Source: Tubiluchus corallicola
Taxonomy: Eukaryota; Priapulida; Priapulimorpha; Priapulimorphida; Tubiluchidae
Direction of reading: 5' to 3'
DNA length: 39,114 bases
Assembly: GCA_030141605.1 (NCBI GenBank)
Contig: JAQGDQ010000452.1
Span: forward strand, 1 to 39,114
Both the position numbers and the translations under genes were made by a program. Positions 8,576 to 21,101 of this stretch are shown here, one piece after another. Within the stretch, counting starts at the first letter, position 1. Every line of letters starts with the position of its first letter. The notes under the pieces were generated by a model. That model saw nothing but the letters and a program-made list of their open reading frames with translations, was not told where the DNA came from and searched no databases.

Positions 8576-11460
8576 TCTTAATGGTTACAAGGTAGTCCAA
8601 ACTACAATCCTTATAATTCTCCAACTGAATTTGGTATTTCCACTGCTAGATTACTCACACATTTATTAAAGTAATTCTTACCTCGGCATAGGCCTAGTGC
8701 CATTTTGGGCAGTGACCCATGTAATCACCATGCAATACGATAACCCGGTATCTATGACTGAAAACCCAATACCCCATTTCTAGCTCTGCTTTCTAGGACT
8801 TCTCCTGTGCGCTTGTGTAATATTCTATGTCTATACCTTATTTAAAAGGCAAGAAAAGGGGTACCCGAAGTATGGTTTCAGAAAAATCGCCTTAAAAATT
8901 ATATTACTTTATAGCAATTTTATGCGTATATCGTACTCGAGTTAAAAGGATTTTTGTTTGTTTTAATTTCAAATCTCCCGCGATACTGTTCCGACCGCGC
9001 CATTATATGACGTCATATATGCACATCGTAAATAAGGGGAAGAAAAGTAAATGCTAAACTATGTCCCAAAAAATTCCATACAAAGTTATATTACTTAGCA
9101 TTTCGCTCACCTGCTTGAAAGACTTAGGTAACTAGAAAAGAAAATTATTAATTGTTTAAATGTTTTCACCAAGTGGTAAAATGTCGCTGACTCACCCTCC
9201 AGGGTGCACCACTCACTAACCAAAAACGTATTTTTAATCTTATTGATAATATACAGTAATTTAAAATTACACAGTGTTATCTAAACTTGTTTCAAATGAC
9301 TTATCGTCAAAATGGCTGCGTCTAACGGTCATCGCGGGAGTCTAAATCTACATGTTTTATACGGCCTTACTGCCAACTCAAATTTTGTACGCAATAAAAC
9401 AGCATGTAAGTGGTATGAAATTTCAAGACGAATTTTTTAAGCTTTATGTAAGTGGAAGGATTTCTTAAGCTTTAAGAGTATTTCTCGTGTTATTTCTATA
9501 TTGTGTATTTTTGCGTAAGATATTTCGTGTCTGTACTTGTCCATTGGAATAAATAAACTATGTAAACTATTGTAACGATATTTGAATGCATAATCTTAAT
9601 ACAGCGTATAATGAGTAATTAATCTCATTTCACAAACTGCTTTTAAGCTTCATAGTTTCGCCGCCGAGCAAGATCACGCAAGGACATAAAAACATGAATA
9701 GATTTGACGAAGTTTATGCATTTATATTGTCAGTTTATAACCTTTCAGTACTGCCCTGGTTATTTTCATCTAACATTTTATTATTCTTTAGAAACTGAAG
9801 TATTGGCTTTCAATAAAATCCCTGTTTGCTTGGTTGTTGCTGCAAGTCAATTAAGTTATGTAACTGGCAATTATAGGTCGTTTTATGTGAAATAATAACC
9901 ATGTCATCAGCATATGTGCATAATTTTTGCTCGTTGTTGAAATACACAAGAGACCTTCAGTCTGACATTAGTATGACGCAAGTTCAGTAATCAATTAAGC
10001 GTCATTGAAAATGTTAATGGAAATTTTGCTTCATATTCGGAGTTGATTTACTCAAAATATTGATTTTTTTATTACCCACGTAATGTTTACCTGTTCAAAG
10101 GCAACGATTTGAGAAAATGGCAAATCATCAGGTAATTTCATTGTTTGACATATACAACCAAATAATTAAGGGTTTTAATGATTCATGTTAAGAGTCAACA
10201 GATCTTATTTAACTTAAAAAATGCCAAATCATTATTTATGTAGAATTTTAAGTAAAATGGGGGTTTTAGTTACCCGATCGGACCGATCGAAGGCCAAAGT
10301 TTTCAATTCCTGAACGGCTGTTTCAATTCCAAAATTAGCGAAAAGTACCAAAATTCATCAAACAAATGAGAATAACGTTTAGAAAGGTGACCGACTTTAG
10401 ACTTTTAAGCTAATCCAGTTTTAAAGCTTCTCACCTGTAATTAATTATCTAACCTGGCAATACACAAATTTTCCAAAACTACTCTTGTAGGTATGTTAAT
10501 TTATAACTTACGCAAAATTTTTAAGTTTATATGAAAACAAAAATAAAATTTTTTTAGCCATCTTAACAAGTTTCAAAGTCTCGTGTGACAAAATTAATTA
10601 TGACGATTTACCTTTAATTAAATTAACACAGGTAGCACAGGTAATTAGTGAATGTAAACAATAGCTCATTAAAAATAAGTACAGGGGCTATATTTGCGCA
10701 AATTACGCAAATTATATTGCTCACATAAAGAGAATTAGGCCTATACCTTAGCTCTCATAAACCCCATAGCAACCAGTATCTACCTTGGTTTCTATGCAAG
10801 TTTACTGAAAATTAAACACAAAGTTTGGAAACCAGATTCTCCTAATTTTAATTTAGAAGTTTTTCACCTCTTCAACTATACATACCGGTATCTTGGCTCT
10901 GCATCAACGTAGAGAGTCGAAACTGGTACCAAAATGATCAACATGAACAGGAGATTAAGAATATTTAGTAAATCCATAAATTCCTAGCGCAGTATCGACT
11001 GTTTTGGTATGCAAGGTCACATGTTCGTTTTGTGCTTTCATACTTTCTCTTGTGTAACCTTTATTTCACGTATATAATGAAATACTGTATATAATGAATT
11101 AGACGTTGGGGAATTTAAACGTCTAATTAACTCATGGACTGGTGTATCATGTAAATGTGCCATTTGTAAATTCAGGGAACTTCCCAATTTTGTTAAGTCG
11201 TAATGAAAAGCTGAAATGTTGGCAGAAAAATTTTTATTGACCTAGATAGCTTTTTGTGTAAATTTTAGAAAATTTCCTAAAATTTTTTACTGTCTCAATT
11301 TTTTATTGTCTTCATGTAGTTTTAATTTTTCTTGTACCAATACCTCTGGTAGCATCCAAAGGATTTAAGAAGTACCTATTATTACCATGTTATCGCTCAT
11401 ATACATTATGTTTGATATCGGTTTACGAGCTTTAAGCTCATGTTTCTACAAATATGTACT
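8576..11460. other. 2.9-kb AT-rich stretch, no supported gene
   Basis: No exon series is recognisable. Points of note are a GC-richer island around 8980-9030 with the palindrome TATATGACGTCATATA, a small palindrome CACCCTCCAGGGTG near 9200, and an isolated ATG with good context plus a GTAAGT donor at 9312-9405 (see findings). A possible LINE-like AATAAATAAA tail lies near 9549. The rest shows nothing I can name. Confidence 0.5.
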
Positions 11461-11507
11461 GTTTATATCATACCGATGAAAATAAATATTATCTTATCTT
11501 ATCTTAA
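11270..11507 (+). mobile_element. LINE-like 3' end with (TATCT)n tail
   Basis: An AT-rich 3'-UTR-like stretch ends in GAAAATAAATATTATCTTA followed by tandem TATCT. An AATAAA signal followed by a short terminal pentamer array is typical of the 3' ends of CR1/L2-type non-LTR retrotransposons. No reverse transcriptase reading is visible upstream, so this would be a 5'-truncated copy. The left boundary is approximate. Confidence 0.4.
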
Positions 11508-11647
11508 TACTGTAAACATTTAAACTCTCTTCACGGAGCTTTTTAAAAACTATATGAAACAGTTGCCATTGTCGATCCCACAATTCCCGGATTGGGATCC
11601 CTACAAATAACACACACTCGGGCAGTAATTAATGTCGATTGTAATAT

Positions 11648-11712
11648 TCGCCGCATATGCGTTGTCGCAGTGGTGGCGTGCGTATGCGTTGTCGCAGTGG
11701 TGGCGTGCGTGC
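11648..11712. repeat. 27-bp tandem duplication, about 2.3 copies
   Basis: The unit tatgcgttgtcgcagtggtg followed by gcgtgcg is repeated head to tail. It is locally GC-rich in an AT-rich setting. Confidence 0.85.
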
Positions 11713-11719
11713 GCTTCGG

Positions 11720-12044
11720 TTTCAGATCTACTGGCGATGACGATTATTTTGATGTTATGACCATTATAGATATTATTACATGTTACGACGTCCGTTCCTT
11801 TCCAGAGGCTTCAATATTTTATGTCACACATTGATTTCGGAGCTTTTGCTAACAGCAGTTGAAGATTTTACAGTGGACTACATTTCAGCAGCAGGTTACT
11901 GTCTGTCTATTTCACTGCATAGCTTTAAATTAATAACAAAAATAAACTTAATTACTTTTTAATTACTCTGTTGTTAATAAAGTATTATTTGAAAATGTAG
12001 GTTTAGTTAGCGAGCTATTAGAAATGAATTAAGACCTGTCAAAG
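11720..12044. other. AT-rich spacer, no gene seen
   Basis: Only overlapping short ORFs without domain features are present. Nothing further can be supported. Confidence 0.5.
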
Positions 12045-12145
12045 GCTTGTGCAATGTAGTGGTCATGGTGTTAGACTTGTAATCCGGAAGTCCCTGGTTC
12101 AAACCCAGGGTCATTCCTATGATGCAAACATTTGTTTGCATTTTT
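12045..12145 (+). mobile_element. tRNA-Thr(UGU)-derived SINE-like fragment
   Basis: It contains TAGTGGTCATGGTG (A-box region), TTAGA-CTTGTAA-TCCGG (anticodon TGT with an imperfect stem) and the perfect T arm CCTGG-TTCAAAC-CCAGG. The acceptor stem does not pair. The tRNA part is followed at once by a hairpin, ATGCAAAC-ATTT-GTTTGCAT (about 12122-12141). The combination of a tRNA-like head with a non-tRNA continuation favours a SINE over a tRNA gene. Confidence 0.5.
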
Positions 12146-12635
12146 ATAAATCCTGCGTTCAAGTTCTAATTTCAAGCAGGGTTGGCTGAAGTTTTTTTTA
12201 AATTTCCATGTTTTTATAATGTTGGATTTTTTATGCCAACAGTGCTGAAGTTTACGAGGCTGATGTGAGCTCGCGTTCTGTATCATTTTTCTCATTAAAA
12301 TACTATTGAGATCAGTTTGCCGTACACGGTGAAAAATTAAGAACAGAATTCGCTAGTCATACTGCGGCAAAAACTATAATTTTTGCTATTATTTCAAAAT
12401 AATTAAGTTTCTATTTACTCTAGTTTAGCAGATGTCGACTGTAGAAAACACAAGACGCTCTATAACGACAAGATTTTTAAAGTGTTATAAGCTGCTGTCT
12501 TTAGGTTTTCTCTTTCAGCAATTATCCATCGTTGCATAAATGAATTCTAATGACCAGAAATGAAAAGTACCAATTGCACTTTTGTAAAACAAAACAATAT
12601 AAATAAATCTAGATGGCTAACTAAATAAATCAGTG
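12146..12635. other. AT-rich spacer, no gene seen
   Basis: This probably includes the downstream body of the tRNA-headed repeat at 12045. No coding or RNA signal can be supported. Confidence 0.5.
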
Positions 12636-13066
<431 letters not shown>

Positions 13067-13635
13067 TTTTACTGTTTTACTTAGTATTATATACTACAAA
13101 ATTTTACTGTCTTTTACTTACCGTTAAAATGTTTGAAATCTTAACTGATTAGTTTAGCTGGTGAAGAAAGCTTGACTGATTCACCTGTGGGATCAAGATT
13201 CACTTAAAAGATTACCGAACTTGTCAACAACAACTAGAGAAACGTTTTCACTTAAATTAATGCTTCAACAACTGCAATTACTGCTCTGGTCAGGTCCAGG
13301 CGAATGTGATTTACACTGCGCTTGCGCAAAACTTCAGACGCGTCGTCTTGACGAAGCCATTCTATAGAAGGAGGTATTTACTTAGATCTGTAAATTCGTA
13401 TACTGCTCACACTAACTCACAGTGGACGATCTAGTTTAATATACCGCCAAATGTATTATGGATGCTTAACATCACTGTTTTTGTTGTCAAGTTTTTACTT
13501 GCCTACTACGCTTCAGCGCATCACTACCAAGATGTGCTGCAACATATCCTTGTGATAGTATGATAAACGTAATCTAGTAAGGTTAAAAATGCTTTTACAG
13601 TACGTCGCTATTTTCTCCTGACACGAATAAACTTA
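13067..13635. other. AT-rich spacer, no gene seen
   Basis: Nothing recognisable on either strand. A slightly GC-richer patch occurs at 13300-13380. Confidence 0.5.
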
Positions 13636-13985
13636 CAAACGTCATCGGTGTAGTATGCGAGCTCTAGGGAATGCTCTTGTGGTATAGCAGTATTACAGCA
13701 AATAAAAAGTTCCACAATTAAAAAACAAGGAAAGGCTACTAACAGATTTTATATGCATCATTTGTGTAGTCTTGTAGCTTGGGGGAAAGCTGGTGAAAAT
13801 GAACTTCCAAGTACCATTGATGTAGTTATGCAGCTCCGGGGAATGCTCTTGAGGTAAAATGTACTTACAAGCACCATTGGTGAAGTTATGCAGCTCCGGA
13901 GAATGCTGTTGAAGTAAAATGAACTTACAAGCACCATTGGTGTAGTTATGCAGCTCTGGGGAAAGCTCGTGAGGTATAATAAGTA
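13636..13985. repeat. 60-bp minisatellite, three good copies plus two diverged ones
   Basis: Full units start at about 13799, 13859 and 13919 (tgaacttacaagcaccattg, then gtgtagttatgcagctc, then a gaatgct block). Diverged partial units lie at about 13633-13685 and 13766-13798. The minus-strand ORF over this array is periodic at 20 residues and is read as an artefact. Confidence 0.88.
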
Positions 13986-14004
13986 TAATATCATTAGTAG
14001 CACG

Positions 14005-14368
14005 TTAAAGAAAAACCGGATGATTGTTTAGACTCGATCTCATTTTAATCTCATATACATTTTCTTGCTTATAAAAGTTAGCAATTGTTTCTAATATTTG
14101 CATAATTAGCTTAGAAAGTTAATTAACGGCAACCGAACGCAGCTATTGCTTACGTAAAAAAACTAACCACAGTTTGTGCAATGGTGGGCATCTACCCTTG
14201 CGCGTCAAGCATGTTTGTTACTGCTTAGACGCGTGACGTCGCGAAAATGGGCTCTACGTCATATGACGTCAGAAACTAACACTGAAGTTCATGAGCCTGG
14301 TTAGCACGGTACCGCCTTCTATTTGTCGGCCATGCGAATATGACAAAAGGCGCCATTGCCAGTCTTAG
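14005..14368 (-). mobile_element. Dispersed ~365-bp repeat family, copy B (inverted relative to copy A)
   Basis: The reverse complement of this stretch aligns with 6684-7069 from CTAAGACTGGCAATGGCGCC to the terminal CATCCGGTTTTTCTTTAA. It carries a perfect CRE octamer TGACGTCA at 14264-14271 followed by ATATGACGTA (minus reading TGACGTCATATGACGTA), while copy A has TGATGTCATATGACGTA. It abuts the 60-bp minisatellite. Confidence 0.7.
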
Positions 14369-15242
14369 AAGACCTCTAGTCTCACAAGACTTTTAAAAAT
14401 CCCAGGAAATGCAGAGTAAAAAGCACTTCTGAAACTCATCTTCAAGCCCTAATAACCCCTTCATGCTGGTACGGAAACTCTTAATGGCACCGCTCTGGTC
14501 ACACACCATCGGTGTAGCTTGCAGAGTATATGAATTGATCCCTATTAGTTAACTGTAGGCTGAACATGCACCAACACATTGCCAGGTATAGCACACAGCC
14601 ACATTTGAGATACATGTCAGACCTAATACACCACAAACAGCTTTATTATTATTGCAGCCAGGGAAAATGCTGGCCTGTACAATCACACGCACATTGCACA
14701 ATGAGAGGAAAATTCACACAACTAAAATTAAGAAATTCGCCGGCCCGTCTGTCTAATACTCCATTAGCGGTTTTAACAAAATAACTGTAACAATTCAACT
14801 GGAGTTGCCTCACGTGTGTTATAAGTTTAAAGCAAAACCGTACCCAATCTTAAACTGCAGGTCAAAACAATCTAATCTTTATAATATTTAAAGAAAACAT
14901 ATTATTTTTCCAAAAATGACTTACGCGAAAGAATTATTACCATGCAAACACAATTTCGCGTTCGTGCCACTAGTTCTTCGCATTTCGCCATTCGCTAGTT
15001 AAACGGGCACTAGCGCCTGCATTTCGGAAACGCATTACACAAAACTAGGTGCTGTACCTCTCAATTCAGATGTGTTAGTTTGTGACGAACTACACACGTT
15101 CAAAACTCAAGCGTGAGTACAGCGGTAAATTTGAATACTAGTTTTAGTATAACACACTGAATATTTTACAATAGCACTTTACTTCATTTTCGCTTTTGTA
15201 AACACGTGCAACACACTCGTGAAATATTTTTGCCGTTGAAAA
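14369..15242. other. Intergenic sequence, no gene seen
   Basis: It includes a partial echo of the 60-bp minisatellite (ccatcggtgtagcttgcaga) near 14507. No exon or RNA is recognisable. Confidence 0.5.
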
Positions 15243-15398
15243 TTATGTTAGTTTGTGATGTCATCAATAGTTGGGCTCGCCCGCCGTTAAGTAATTATCA
15301 GAAAGGCTTTTGCAGTATTAATCGTGTTGAAATGTGTACTTTTTATCGGACTTGAAAATGAGGCAGTATACGAAAAATCATCCTGTCTTCCTTTAACT
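15243..15398 (+). mobile_element. Dispersed repeat family, copy C (shortened, diverged)
   Basis: It starts with GTTAGTTTGTGATGTCAT, matching GTTAGTTTCTGATGTCATAT of copy A, and ends with AAATCATCCTGTCTTCCTTT, matching the shared terminus. The middle block present in copies A and B is largely missing. Confidence 0.5.
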
Positions 15399-16076
15399 AT
15401 AACCGTTTTAATTATAAACTGAAGAAAAGATTTGAAATATTAATGTTGCTTTAAATGATATTTATTTTTGATTTTGAAACAGCAATTATATTACAGTATT
15501 GTATACAAGGTCTTATACAATCATGTGAGACAAATCACAGACAGTATGGAGCACATATTCATAGATATAACACAATATTATAAACAAATGTTACGGAAAT
15601 GTACACAACTGTAAATCTAAAATTGAAAAATTCAACATATGAGATTAAAATTCAAGAAAAAAAGACCCAAAGTGGATGTTCAGTTTGAATACCACACTTG
15701 ATGATGATGAATGATGCTGGTTGATGATGATAATGCATGACGATGATAATGATTGTGAAGATAATTCATGACGTTTATGGTGATGGTGGCGATGATAACG
15801 AAGATGACGATGATAACAATGTTATTAGCTAATAATTTCAGCATTTGGCTGACTGACTTCGTCTTCGTGACTGATTTACGTATGATCAATAATCTGGCAC
15901 AGTCTGTTGCATCAGTACTCTCAATGACCAGGATGTACTTGACATTCTCTGCACACTTACTTATTAATTTCACGACAAACGCCTTGACAACTCGTAAAGC
16001 AAAATCAAAGAGAGAGGAAGGCGCAGCTTCCTTCATTTACCTGCTATCAACAGACTGCGCTGAGATGTGTACTGAA
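15399..16076. other. Spacer with GAT-rich simple sequence, no supported gene
   Basis: Imperfect (GAT/GAC)n is seen at 15695-15815. A minus-strand open frame covers 15840-16036 with a protein-like composition, but it runs into simple repeats at one end and shows no domain I recognise. Confidence 0.45.
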
Positions 16077-16530
<454 letters not shown>

Positions 16531-16800
16531 ACAGATAAAGATGGAAAGGAATAAATAAAGAAAAAAGAAAGAAGAAGCAAAAAAGAAACGAAAAAGAAAG
16601 AAAAAACATAGAAGAGAATGACAGAGCGCTAAAGCAAAAAACCAAGCGAAAAAAAAGAAAAAATAAACAAGAAGACGTGATAAAAATAATGATGGAAAAA
16701 ACAAATTTAAAATGAATGACGCAAAAAGGAATGAAAGAAAAAACAAGAAGGCATGAAGGGAAAAGAAAAAGACAGAAGAAAGAAAAAATAAAGAAACGGC
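16531..16800. repeat. A-rich homopurine tract following the (GA)n array
   Basis: Almost every base on the plus strand is A or G (gaaaaaagaaagaagaagca and similar). Together with the GA array this gives about 700 bp of strand-asymmetric purine sequence. Confidence 0.8.
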
Positions 16801-17240
16801 AATTTTGCAGCGGTAGAAATTGCAATGTTTCAATGCTAAACAAAACAAAAAATGCTAAAATCTGTTTTTGGACGTTTTGGACATAATAAAATTTCACCAA
16901 CAGTTTCATGTAAGCTGCTTCTATAGTGAACGTATCTTTCGTGTTGTTGATCCTCTAAATGCTCGTCACGTATTAAAATTGTAGCTAAGCTGTGCTGCTT
17001 ATGAAATTACGGTTAGTGAAGATTAAAAATAATGTCCAACCGTGACACCAGCGGAAAGCAGGCAACATGAAAATTAAATGTGCAACGAATTTTTTTCAAA
17101 ATCGCAATCATTTCCAGATATTGTTCTTGAAAAAATATGGATCCATGTTTACAGAAACTTCGTCTGAACTAATGGTAATTTACAGTTACTAAAAATATGG
17201 CGTCAGACGTATTTAGGCTAAGAGATTTATAAAAAAAATC
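16801..17240. other. AT-rich spacer, no gene seen
   Basis: No feature is recognisable. Confidence 0.5.
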
Positions 17241-18130
17241 GATCAAAGAGAGAGTGAATGAGTGTGTGAATGAAGAGCGTGGATGTCAGAAAATGAACGA
17301 ATATAAAAATAACTAAGCGGGAGCAAAATTTGGGAAATTTTCTGTAATGACGATGACGGTGATGATGGCCTTTGTACAGATGATGATGATGATAATGGTG
17401 CCCATTATGAACGCGATGATAATGGTGGTAGTGCCATGGTGGTGACTGAGATGATGATGACGACAACGATAATAATAACAATAATGACAATTGGTTTTTA
17501 TTATTGTTTTTGTTTTAATGCAAATAAAACCTATTATGACGAAGTTTATTTATCTTAACATTGTAAAAATTTTAACAAATAATATTACGCATAGTAAACC
17601 TGGTAACTTTCGTACAATTTACACACAGTATACATACATGATGCTGAAATGAACCACCACCATCATCACCACCATCATCATCATCATCAGCATCAAGTCT
17701 GAAGATGACAGGACGATTTCTAAGATGTTATTATCTCCATCCCAGCTGGACAATACAGCTCTAATGATTTAATGCCGTTGACCTAGTACTGAGGTTGCAA
17801 AGGTTTAACATATTCCTGGGAAGGCACAGTAGAAGCTCTTCTTGTCATCTCTGGGTACGGAGTGTTTGTTCGCGGGCTGGTTGGCTCAGACGTCCTGAAA
17901 AATATCAAGTTACCTTTCAGGCTTTATTGCTATTTTCAAAGAATATCAAAAATCCACTTCCATTTCCCTGTCTGACAACGTGAGACAACGACAGCAGCAG
18001 CAGCAGCAGGAGTAGCAGCAACACCACCACCACTACTGCACACCACCGCTGCCGCTGCCGCCATTTTCACCACCACCGCCGCAGCCACCAACACCACTAG
18101 AAGTAGTATGGTGCCAACAACAGCAGCAGT
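17241..18130. repeat. Cluster of imperfect trinucleotide-rich patches (GAT, CAC/CAT, CAG/CCA)
   Basis: Imperfect GAT/GGT repeats lie at 17345-17470, CAC/CAT at 17653-17692, and CAG/CCA/CCG at 17990-18125. Between them is non-repetitive sequence without a recognisable gene. The Ala/Val-rich minus-strand ORF over the last patch comes from the repeat. Confidence 0.7.
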
Positions 18131-18184
18131 TCGGAACGGCTTTACAGAAGACAACAAGCTTAATAGGTTTACTCCGCATTAGTT

Positions 18185-18880
18185 TCCACAAAAAAAAACA
18201 AAAATAAAAAATATTTATTATCTCTATTACTAAGTCTACCCACTACCAACTTGCAAGAAACAAGGAACTTACTGGGTCTTGAAAACTTGCAAGAAACAAA
18301 AAGATATTTCAGTAGCTCTCTTACTAGATTTTCACTGTATTAGTTTGCAAAAAACAAGGCGATTGCTAGGTCTACATCGGCTTGCAAGAAACAAAGAACT
18401 TACTGCGTGTGCATCAGCTTGCAAGAAACAAGGAGCTTGCTAGGTCTACATCAGCTTGCAAGAAACAAAGAACTTACTGCGTGTGCATCAGCTTGCAAGA
18501 AACAAGGAACTTACTAGCTCTGTATAACTTTGCAAGAAACAAAAAGGTCTTTCAGTAGCTGTCTTTCTAGATTTACTCTGTATCAGCTTGCAAGAAACAA
18601 GGAGCTTACTATAAGTGTGCATTAGCTTGCACGAAACAAGAAGCTTACTGATTTGCATCAGCTAAAACTTGCTATAAACAAAGAGCTTACTACGCCTGCA
18701 TCGGTTTGGCAGAAACAAGGAGCTTACTAAGTCTGCATCAGCTTGCAAGAAACAACGAGCTTACTGCTCTGTTTCAGCTATCAAGTGACAGAGAATTACC
18801 AAGACTGCAAAAACTTGCAACAAACAAAAAATCTTTCCGTAGCTTTCCAGTTCTGCTCCTCAGTGTCAACTTGCTAGAAA
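18185..18880. repeat. 37-38-bp minisatellite with degenerate higher-order pattern
   Basis: Around 15-16 units share cagcttgcaagaaacaagga followed by gcttactg or acttactag and a variable gtctgcat/gtgtgcat linker. A longer variant with aaaaaggtctttcagtagct occurs three times (about 18290, 18540 and 18820). A two-unit block repeats around 18380-18500. Divergence rises at both edges. Confidence 0.9.
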
Positions 18881-21101
18881 TATGACTCTCCCACTAGCCG
18901 TCTTACAGACAAAATGTCTTTGTAAACGGAGACTGTCGTAGATCGATTCAGCGGTTTATTACAGGTCTAGCCGCCTGGACATTACAAGTTCAATTTGCAA
19001 TGGGATTGTGTGTGCATTGATATAAGTGGCTTGTATGTCAGGAAGGCAATTAAGAAACCAACTTGTAATAAAGCTATAATGATTGGAGATAAGAGTTGTA
19101 ACCGCTTCACTGCACTCTATTATGCAGTGCATAGTGAAATTGTAGTTATTAATTATGTGAAAACCTTAAAGGTCATGAACTTTCAATAAATTGAATCTGC
19201 CGCCGACAGAGGTCGCATTATTCTCATTATGTGTGTTGATTCGATGCAGTATGGCAAAATATCACTTAATTAATAACTGAATAGTACACAAGTTTTATAG
19301 TAAGTATGTAGTTTCGTGTAACCCAAGGCCACATTAAATCATGTTACGTAAACGCAAACTTCGATTCTGTACAATATGTTCTTTTAGGCTAGATAATTAG
19401 TAGACGAACTCTCAAAATATTGAAGTCAATTTTTAGGATTTTTATGAAGCAGTATTTTAGAATTGTACATAAATAATTCAGTATGTAATAAAAACTTACT
19501 TGTTTAACGATCATTTAAACAGTTCATTATTTTAAATTTTTTGCCTTCTCAGACAGTGAAAGTTTAATTTCCCGCTTTTCTGGTGGTTGTGCAAAAGTAT
19601 TCATATTGACTTACTGATTATAAAATGCCTAATGACTTGCTGCTGGCCGCGTTAGTTACTCTTTGTTGGTGTAAATTGTTGGCCAACCCTGTTTCATTTG
19701 TTTTCACCTGCTTTAATGTGGTTCTTCAATATTTTTTCGGAATGAACTGCGAAACACATCTTGCCTTGCTCACACAGTTATAGTTTAGCGAACTGTGGAA
19801 AGATGGCAGCACCATGCAGTCTCCAGGCGCAAGTGACCGACAGTATTGAAAGTTTGAAACCCTACAAGTCTGCTAAGAAATAGCAAGTAAGTTCTAATTC
19901 GTCGCATTCTATTTTTGTTTCGACCCAAGCGACATTTCAAACAAAATAAATGTTTAAATAAACGACAATAAAATATAAAAGTGATTGGATTTTTATAAAA
20001 TTTTGAACAGTATTGGCGAGCTTTCCGTTTGAAGTTTTTTTAGAACTTTTTGCATCATCGTAACAGTCCAGAAAATCTACATTGTTTGGAATATTGAATA
20101 AACATTTACTTCTCAATTCAGTGGATAAAAAGCTGCGAAATTATATGCCCGAGATAAAATGCGCAGTAACATGGTACTAGCAAAGGCCCCGCAAAAAATT
20201 TGCGTATAAGTACACTTATAATCAATAATACGCGAACATCCTACACAGTCCTCACTTATAACGCAAAGCCAGCAGCAGCAGCAGCTTTTACTGAATTAAA
20301 GTTATAGGCAGAGTATAATGAATGACGTCAGAACAATGGCTTTGCGTCAGCAGTTTTCCAAGCGAAAATTGCCAAAAATAGAACATCTAATTAACTCGTC
20401 GGCACTCCTCTTGGTGGACGTGTACTAAAATATAGCCCACACCATCGTGTAGCCCTGTTCTTCCTCTTTCTAAAGAGCCACATATCTCCCTTCGAGAGTC
20501 CCACCAGGCGCGGCTAGAACGTTTTTTCTGCAGACTGTTTGACCAAAATTTCGAAAAAATCGGGAGTTCGGTCGGGGAAAACGCCCGTTACGGGACGCCG
20601 TGACCCTCTCGCGAAATCTAAATACTACACCCACCGTTGAATTAATATATAGATAAGCACTGTGCTTTTCGCTTTGGTAGCTCTTGCGTGAGTGTATGGT
20701 GCTGATGCATTGCGAATCTAGCGAAGTTCTAACAGGGTATGGTATGGCTGCAGAGTTAAGCAATGCTAAACCTCGCTAGTGAATGAATAGGTGACTATCA
20801 GAATTGCAGCTTGTCATCTATTCATGGAGGATGTAACGTACATCCAGCGTCACACAAAAACTGCACAAAGCGCCGCCTCCTAGTCCAGTGTTTTACCTGA
20901 TAGGATTATTCTGAGCTAGATTCTAGTTTTGCCAAACCATCTGCATTAGGTACATCCTAGTACATTCAATTATGCTGGGTAGTGAATACGGTGCTTCAGT
21001 CTGCAAGCAGCATTAAAAAACTTTACTTGAGTGTTACCAAGAAATGAACACTACTACTCACTATAATCTTATTATAAAAATAAAAAGTTACTGTACAAAG
21101 C
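18881..21101. other. 2.2-kb intergenic stretch between minisatellite and membrane-protein gene
   Basis: No gene is supported. A GC-richer block at about 20440-20640 (CGGTCGGGGAAAACGCCCGT, CGTGACCCTCTCGCG) looks like part of a dispersed repeat or a promoter but has no second copy in the window. A short inverted repeat GGATGT-AACGT-ACATCC lies near 20827. A short ATG reading at 19804 stops before its donor-like site. Confidence 0.45.

Noticed and set aside
13758-14003. Minus-strand 81-codon ORF with periodic SCITTPMVLVS-like blocks
   Set aside because: Periodicity is exactly that of the 60-bp minisatellite.
15680-16036. Minus-strand 118-codon ORF with partly protein-like composition
   Set aside because: One third is GAT-type simple repeat, no domain is recognisable, and ORFs of this non-repeat length are expected by chance in 39 kb of AT-rich DNA. 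The antisense strand is equally open.
19804-19890. ATG in good context (GAAAGATGGCAGC) with a nearby CAAGTAAG donor
   Set aside because: The frame ends in TAG before the donor and no following exon was found; kept only as a remark.
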